A stretch of DNA of 59,450 nt from Saccoglossus kowalevskii (taxonomy: Eukaryota; Hemichordata; Enteropneusta; Harrimaniidae), in contig NW_003119426.1 of the NCBI RefSeq assembly GCF_000003605.2, positions 226,183-285,632 on the forward strand, in the 5' to 3' direction. The notes under the pieces were generated by a model. That model was not told the origin of the DNA. It saw nothing but the letters and a program-made list of their open reading frames with translations, and did no database searches. How positions within the stretch are numbered: position 1 is the first letter of the stretch; the number at the start of each line of letters is the position of its first letter. The position numbers and the translations under genes were made by a program. This document shows positions 54,801 to 59,450 of the stretch, one piece after another.

Positions 54801-57800
54801 TTCATGAATCTGTAGAAAGTTCTTGAGTAGTTCATCACCACCGGATAGTTTACGCTTACGCTGTTTATCTTTGCTGGCCAGAGATGCACCTTCTACCTTT
54901 GGTGCACGAGTTAGTAAGATCTTAGGAATCTGAAATGATTTTAAAAAAGAGAAAAATGTCTTAAAAACATTCTCAGGGAGACACGCACCACTGTACCATG
55001 TATTTCTATGGGCTCTGCGCGAGATGCTATGGAACTCTGGTCAAAGAGCCGATGAAAACAGCTAAAGTCAATAAAACAGTACTGTTTCAAAGTCTCAACA
55101 ACTAGCCCAAAGCACAGTTTTTAGAAGGTTTTAAAACCCTTGTTTTCATCAGTTGTGGTTGCCAGATTTTCGCTGCTGAATTGATAAAATACAGCTTCTT
55201 TAAATGTTTGCTCAACCATGCCCCAAAACAATTTTTGTACCCGCCACAAGTCTGTAATACATGTACAATTCTTTATCACAGAACAATAATGATCACCAGA
55301 AACACATTTTTTTAAAAGAAATATTCAAAACGTTCACTGGACACTAGACCTCATTTCAATATATTCGTTTCACATGATGCAACTTAAAGACAATAGTTGT
55401 ATAAAGTTACCACCCACCTTAAGCATGCTCTCTCTACTCCAGCTGTCCATCCACTGTACTGAACATTTCTTATAGAATGATGGATTGCTTTCACAATTGA
55501 CTGAAAATTTGGTGTTTGAACTATCCATTACTAGCACAATATGGAGGTTTGTCTGCACACCTACAGAGAAATTAAACTTTAGAGGTCACTAGATTTTCAT
55601 TATTGACCTTCAAAATCAATGATTCAATGACTGGATGTAACCATATTTATTCTCACTATAATGATATAAAGCATTTCTACATGTACATGTACTGTAAAAT
55701 AATTTATTTTAGCTGAAAATAATTTTCGTTGAAAAAACTTTTTGGGTGTTTTGGATGAAATTTATTTTCACTGATTTTTGACGAGTTGAATTTAAATTAT
55801 AGGAAAAAATGTATATAAACTGGATTTCATTTTCACTGAACCATTCCTTCAGCAAATATAGTGAAAATTAATTCCAAGCAAAAATAAAGTCTTTTACAGT
55901 ATATATTTCTGATACTGCCACACATACATGTGCAAGAGCATAAATATAGCATTAATTATACTCACGTGAAGCGAAATAGTTTATCAATGTGCCCCTAAAA
56001 CCCATTTCTGATGCTTGGTCACGGAGTGGTGACAGCAAGGGTTCCAGCTCTTCAGGTGTGTACAAGCCAGGTACCTCACCAGCAGCTAGCAGACTGTTAA
56101 TTAACTCTAAAAACTGTTGTTCTACAAACTGGTGATCCTCTAGTAGTAAGACCACTTGTTCTCCTTCAACACCAGTAAGCTGCATCACCTAGAATGGAGG
56201 GAGAGTCAGTGTTCTACGGTGTGTCTGGTGGCATCACACTAAGTAACAGCAATATGCATGGCATTGTATTTCTAGATGTTATTTATTAATTTACCCTACA
56301 TCAGTGTAGCAGCATAACAGTATGCTATACCCAATCACTTGAGAGCAGGGATAGAAAGATAAATATTATTCACTATTATATTAAATATACATCTGTCACT
56401 GTAATGCCATAAGTTACAGCGTGCCGTAATTTTGCGGTATTTTAGGGGATATTTCCATTCCACTATATTAGGAAATTTGAATTCCAAATATAAAATGATT
56501 ATGCGCATAAGCGTCTTCTAATAATAAAAACAAACACAGCTGCCAACAGGGTTTGACCGGACTCCACACAAAGAAGTTCACTGATTCTGTTCTAAATTTT
56601 TTGGATTTCGACATTCCCATGATGTATCCTTGGAAGGAAAAGATGTATAATAATAAGGTTATTATGAGGATACCTCAAAGTATGCACTTAGACAGCACGC
56701 CTTCACATCGGTCGATACTATCGTTATACTGTCTTTGTGCATACTTTGAGGTATCCTCGTAATAACCTTATATTAATTTTACCTTATTTGTCCTCACTAC
56801 TCGACTTTTAGTCAATTGACTAAATTAAGAATTAGATATTTGAGTAATAAAGTCAACAGAGAGAAAGAAGTAGATATATATTTGAATATAAAATCTGATT
56901 TATTTGACTTACTGTCTTAAGATCATTCTTAAAATGTTTAACTGCATATCCTCTGCCAATCTTTGGTGTAAACAACTGCATACGGTGCATGTATGAAGCA
57001 ACAGTTACGGCAGTACGTCGACCAACACCACTCCTACCAGCCATCAACAGTGAACCACCGGGAAGTGTTAGAACACGGTCAACTCTAGCCATGAAGTCAA
57101 GGGTCTCTCTGAACAAGATGATGTCCAGTTCTCTGTTCTCACGACCTGTAATGACAAGGAACAGAAATCAATCCTTAATTGCACAAGGAAGTGTGAAATA
57201 AAAACAACAATGTCAGAGTACTGCAATTTATAGAAGTGTTATTGCATAAAATATTTATAAAATAATCATAAAATGAATTTGTTGGCATGAGAGATATGGT
57301 GGAATTTGGTGGAAATTCTCCCGAAGGTGGAATTGGGAAAGTTCTATTACAGTACTATTAAAGCACGGCATAACATTATTACTACGACATACAAATTATA
57401 ATTTGTTGGTTCTCATTTTAAAGATGGTTCAATCACACCATCCTCGTTGGTTTTATCAGGACGCATGCCCAATTTTCCTTTTGATTGGTTGAAATTTGTT
57501 CCACTAATCCATGCAATGAATTATTTTAGTTTATTAGAAATGTCTATGGTTAAAACAAGCCATCTATTTCTGGTTCAGAATTCAGTATATGCATATATTA
57601 TTGCTTTTAATGCCCTTCTATTGGAAATTCTACTACAAATGTTTTTTTAGTATATCTAGGATATTATTCTTACCATACTGTACCAATCCTTTATTGATCA
57701 CCTCTCTAAGATCATCTTTATTCAGTTTTCCTAGTGGTTTACCATTGGGTGGTAATGGTGCACCTGGTGCTGATAGCCCACTGTCAGCTCTGGCTCCCCA

Positions 57801-59339
57801 TGTCACATAGAAAGCAGCTAACAATCAGAAAATAGAATTGAACAAATTACTACCAGTACTTAGGTAATCAATTCATGAATGCAAAAAAATATGTGAAAAA
57901 ACAAGTCACTGAAAATCACTCGTTTGTATGAACATTTGCGAACACAAACGGTGCAATGCAGTTATTTTCACCTTCTAGCCTATCCAGCAAGTGGCCAGCA
58001 CTCCAATCAGACTGCAATACACCCATCACGATATTGTCAAACTTTGCAAGACCATCGGTGCCAACTAGTCTGTCGCGGAACAGTCTCCTTGCTTCATACG
58101 CCCATATTTCTAACACATGATCACTGCTGCTCTCAGATGCAGATGCATTCAGATCATACCTCAGTAGACTCAGAACCCACAGTGACAAATCACGAGGAGT
58201 GAATAGATAATGACTGTAGTCATCAACTGAGAACTTGTGTCGAGTCTGTAAATTAAATTAAAGTAACAATAAGTCATATGACTGAGGGTAAATTCTTTAT
58301 ACATGGATTTAATGTGCCCTGATTTTATAGGAATCTCAAATCAAAATAAAATCAAAATCAAAAATCAGCTTGGTTACAGCCAAGGAGAGAGGTATTAGGA
58401 AAAAATTAAGATTGCATGTTGCATGTGGCTGTAGAAAACCTTGAAGACACAAACTAAACTGTTTCTCTGTTTTTACTCTTGCATGTTTATAAAGTATGAA
58501 TTCATTCATTACCTAAAGATGTATTTTTCACAATCATTACATTGCAGTATGAGTTTCTGTTGTGTTAGTAATAAGCATAACGAGTTGCATCACAAAAAAT
58601 CTTAGTGCATCGGTGAAGAATCATATTACATGTAGTTTTATTGGAGGGCATACTACTTCACAATTCACAACAACACATCTAAAACATAGCCATGATTTGA
58701 TACCATGGCAATCATAAACTACAGAAAAATGTTAAGTTTAGAAATTTCTGATTTACCTGTTCGTATACTTGAACCATGGAGCCAGCCAATTGATGTACTT
58801 TAGCTGATGATGCCCAAACAGGATGTGATTGCAGACTACGATGCAGGACAGGTGTCAAATACGCACCATAGATCGACTGAAGTTGATCAATATCTGTGTA
58901 ACTGTTCAAGACAAAAACAACTATTTTAGGAAGCTTGATACAGATTTATTCAAAGTATAGTTAAATCATTGTTTTTAAATAAGAAATATACTGATCAGTT
59001 TGGCTGTTTTGTGTTTTTTCACTGACTTTTTAGGGGTTTGAAAGTAAATATAGGAAAACAAGCATTTTCCCTGTACAATGTATTTCATTTTCATTGATTC
59101 ATCAAACCCCTCCAGCAAAAATAGCGAAATAAATTCCAAGTGAAAATACAGTACCTGGAATATTGGAAGAGTTTGTGTGAATCTTACCTTATACAGCATA
59201 TGCGTACTATGGATGTGAATCTACTTGTCAGTCGATGTCTTCCAAGTGTGTTACCGGCATTCATACTAGCAACTATCTGAACCCCTTCCAATCCAACCCA
59301 TTCCAAATTACTGTCATAGAACCCTTTGTATGTCAGCAC
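30866..59339 (-). CDS. DYNC2H1: Cytoplasmic dynein 2 heavy chain 1, C-terminal 1928 residues (5' end outside window)
   Basis: Motor subunit of dynein-2, which carries intraflagellar transport trains from cilium tip to base. Constitutive exons, 5' to 3' on the minus strand: 59339-59188, 58901-58757, 58245-57972, 57817-57674, 57145-56913, 56188-55966, 55560-55418, 54929-54687, 53660-53523, 53314-53040, 52515-52392, 51528-51407, 51074-50861, 50315-50064, 47381-47283, 46725-46602, 45622-45459, 44897-44778, 44218-44084, 42113-41970, 41188-41033, 40400-40281, 40131-40000, 39615-39543, 38477-38317, 38117-37992, 37294-37184, 36737-36500, 36145-35940, 35399-35178, 34533-34318, 33565-33366, 32457-32376, 32191-32075, 31024-30866. 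They sum to 5787 nt with all phases matching. Diagnostic stretches include [51 protein letters not shown] and the end [20 protein letters not shown]. These match dynein-2 rather than axonemal or dynein-1 chains, from memory of the human protein. Full length in animals is about 4300 residues, so roughly 45% is here. Confidence 0.97.
31051..31360 (+). repeat. CATCTGTCAC repeat family, copy 2 (last intron of DYNC2H1)
   Basis: Begins ATATACATCTGTCACCGTAA and runs through TTACAGCGTGCC, GGTTTGACCGGACTCCACAC and ATGATGTATCCTTGGAAGGA. It ends in a short palindrome, GGTTATTAAGAGG next to TCCTCATAATAACC. Same order as the copy at 56.4 kb. Confidence 0.8.
33989..34194 (-). mobile_element. TACTGTA MITE, copy 1 (DYNC2H1 intron)
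   Basis: Bounded by TACTGTAAAATACTTTATT and a right end ..ATTACAGTA. Contains TTTTCACTGATTTTTGAT-type and GGAATTAATTTT-type blocks in reverse orientation relative to the four other copies. Confidence 0.75.
35804..35896. repeat. Short inverted-repeat element (DYNC2H1 intron)
   Basis: ACTGTATTTGCTCTATAAG near the left end is mirrored by AATAGAGCAAATACAGT at the right, about 55 bp apart. The interior has TAAGCGCATAT, seen also near 33.66 kb. Confidence 0.6.
40168..40196. repeat. Perfect 13-bp hairpin with 3-base loop
   Basis: CCATAGACCCTCT, loop AAC, then AGAGGGTCTATGG. It lies in a DYNC2H1 intron, 37 nt upstream (in transcript sense) of the exon beginning at 40131. Confidence 0.85.
42227..43775 (-). 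mobile_element. LINE (non-LTR retrotransposon) 3' fragment, 5'-truncated, one premature stop
   Basis: The minus strand encodes the C-terminal part of a reverse transcriptase polyprotein: [14 protein letters not shown] (post-catalytic thumb), [35 protein letters not shown], and near the end [19 protein letters not shown], a cysteine/histidine motif. The catalytic YADD box is absent, so the 5' end is lost near 43775. One in-frame TAA at 43190-43188 interrupts the frame, which then continues in the same frame. A run of N (42695-42887) splits the element; joining the duplicated flanks leaves the frame open. The 3' tail (42227-42350) contains AATAAAGG and TTA/ATT microsatellite, typical of LINE 3' ends. 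It sits in an intron of DYNC2H1 in the same orientation as the gene. Dead copy. Confidence 0.85.
42695..42887. other. Assembly gap (193 N) with duplicated flanks
   Basis: The 58 bases just left of the gap (42637-42694) and just right of it (42888-42945) are identical. The two contigs therefore overlap and the gap probably has no real content. Confidence 0.9.
44351..44536 (+). mobile_element. TACTGTA MITE, copy 2 (DYNC2H1 intron)
   Basis: Starts TACTGTGGAATACTTTATTT and ends AAAGTATTCTACAGTA, with interior CTTTTTGGGCATTTTGTATG and CACTGATTTTTGATGAG. Non-coding, long inverted ends. Confidence 0.8.
45673..46282. repeat. Tandem-repeat element, ~165-bp units (DYNC2H1 intron)
   Basis: Two to three degenerate units share GGTTTTTAACAAGAAGTCGA, AAATATCACTTTTT and AATTAGAGAATTGAA. 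The element is bounded by similar AAAGTCAAC motifs, followed on the right by GACGACAGACGCCGACGGAC and TTTGCTCGACAAAGTC. Confidence 0.7.
47384..50063. other. Large DYNC2H1 intron around the microexon
   Basis: Apart from the 21-nt microexon candidate at 49274-49294, I see no coding sequence. There is an AT dinucleotide-rich tract at about 49215-49258 and a 97-codon plus-strand open frame at 47671-47964 that I treat as chance. Confidence 0.6.
49274..49294 (-). other. DYNC2H1: Candidate 21-nt in-frame microexon of DYNC2H1 (7 residues, INELQVG)
   Basis: Inside the 2.7 kb intron between exons 50315-50064 and 47381-47283, both sides phase 0, the minus strand shows a pyrimidine-leaning tract ending in TTTTAACAG, then 21 open bases, then the donor GTAAGA. 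Inclusion would insert INELQVG after ILQ in AAA5 without disturbing the frame. An AT-rich tract lies just downstream of the donor. From memory, the human gene has isoforms of 4307 and 4314 residues that differ by seven residues, which is what a 21-nt cassette would give. Not proven expressed here. Confidence 0.6.
52145..52272. repeat. 39-bp minisatellite, about 3.3 units (DYNC2H1 intron)
   Basis: Unit built on GTTTTCATTTTTACGCATTT plus CCACTGGTTCAAACA. The period is divisible by three, so several frames stay open across it and give 13-residue repeats, but it lies in an intron and there is no sign of translation. Confidence 0.85.
52543..52754 (+). mobile_element. TACTGTA MITE, copy 3 (DYNC2H1 intron)
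   Basis: The best preserved copy. The left arm TACTGTGGAATACTTTATTT and right arm ..AAATAAAGTATTCTACAGTA pair closely. The interior is nearly the same as the copy at 44.35 kb. Confidence 0.8.
55690..55901 (+). mobile_element. TACTGTA MITE, copy 4 (DYNC2H1 intron)
   Basis: TACTGTAAAATAATTTATTT at the left, AAAGTCTTTTACAGTA at the right, and the same interior blocks with more substitutions, so probably an older copy. Confidence 0.75.
56385..56770 (+). repeat. CATCTGTCAC repeat family, copy 3, with a 33-bp hairpin at its end
   Basis: Matches the 31 kb copy over about 270 bp. At its right end, arms containing GGATACCTCAAAGTATGCAC (about 56656-56688) and the near-perfect reverse complement (about 56738-56770) face each other across a roughly 50-bp loop. 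Confidence 0.8.
58989..59153 (+). mobile_element. TACTGTA MITE, copy 5, diverged (DYNC2H1 intron)
   Basis: A shortened copy: the right half (AGCGAAATAAATTCCAAG, ACAGTA) is clear, while the left end is degraded to TACTGATCAG. Confidence 0.55.
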
Positions 59340-59450
59340 CTGCAATATATTTGTCATGTCATGAGAATACTACACAATACATGTAGACTAAGGAAGAATC
59401 AATCTGAAAATTCAAAACCTATCACAGACAATATTCAGGGGATATTTTTC

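Larger units (their letters stand above)
54687..59339 (-). other. DYNC2H1: DYNC2H1 exons encoding end of AAA3 and the AAA4 module
   Basis: Eight exons. The first (59339-59188) has the AAA3 stretch [10 protein letters not shown] followed by the arginine-bearing [20 protein letters not shown] and SMVQVYEQ follow, then the AAA3 lid (YEARRLFRD). The AAA4 P-loop is in 57145-56913 at about residues 275-283 of the visible part. It reads GRSGVGRRT, so the canonical Lys-Ser/Thr is replaced by Arg-Arg before Thr. The Walker B-like [10 protein letters not shown] (about 328-337) starts exon 56188-55966, and [11 protein letters not shown] in 55560-55418 is the sensor region. I recall the same degenerate P-loop in the human protein, so it is probably a family trait and not damage. 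Confidence 0.85.

Overview
This is nuclear genomic DNA of an animal. Genes are split by many GT-AG introns, introns are full of short inverted-repeat elements, one LINE fragment carries reverse transcriptase sequence, and two runs of N mark assembly gaps. The proteins closely resemble human families, and one gene is a ciliary dynein. I favour an invertebrate deuterostome (hemichordate, lancelet or echinoderm grade), but the sequence alone does not fix the species. No viral gene, toxin gene, CRISPR array or bacterial operon was seen.

Region 1 (about 1.4-24.8 kb, + strand) holds two complete tandem SLC13 genes, sodium-coupled di/tricarboxylate carriers of the plasma membrane. Each has 13 coding exons. 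Intron phases are the same in both (0,2,0,2,2,2,2,2,1,0,0,0) and nine exons have identical lengths. I reconstruct about 678 residues for copy 1 and 666 for copy 2. They differ in the second sodium-site motif (SNV versus SNT), in a cysteine-rich cytosolic loop and in the glycosylated tail. Their introns are CpG-rich and carry several families of small inverted-repeat (MITE-like) elements.

Region 2 (24.8-30.9 kb) is intergenic. It contains a stretch (about 28-29.8 kb) that looks like decayed coding sequence on the minus strand.

Region 3 (30.9-59.4 kb, - strand, convergent with the SLC13 pair) is the 3' part of DYNC2H1, the heavy chain of cytoplasmic dynein 2, which drives retrograde intraflagellar transport. 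I resolved 35 constitutive coding exons with consistent phases, giving the C-terminal 1928 residues: end of AAA3, AAA4, stalk with microtubule-binding domain, AAA5, AAA6 and C-terminal domain. The 5' part lies beyond the window. One extra in-frame 21-nt microexon candidate sits in the AAA5-coding part. The introns are CpG-poor and hold five copies of one MITE family, a LINE 3' end, minisatellites and a spurious gap.

The most interesting points are the 21-nt DYNC2H1 microexon, the cysteine-rich loop shared by both SLC13 paralogs, the same MITE family in the homologous intron 4 of both SLC13 copies, and the sharp CpG change between the two gene domains.
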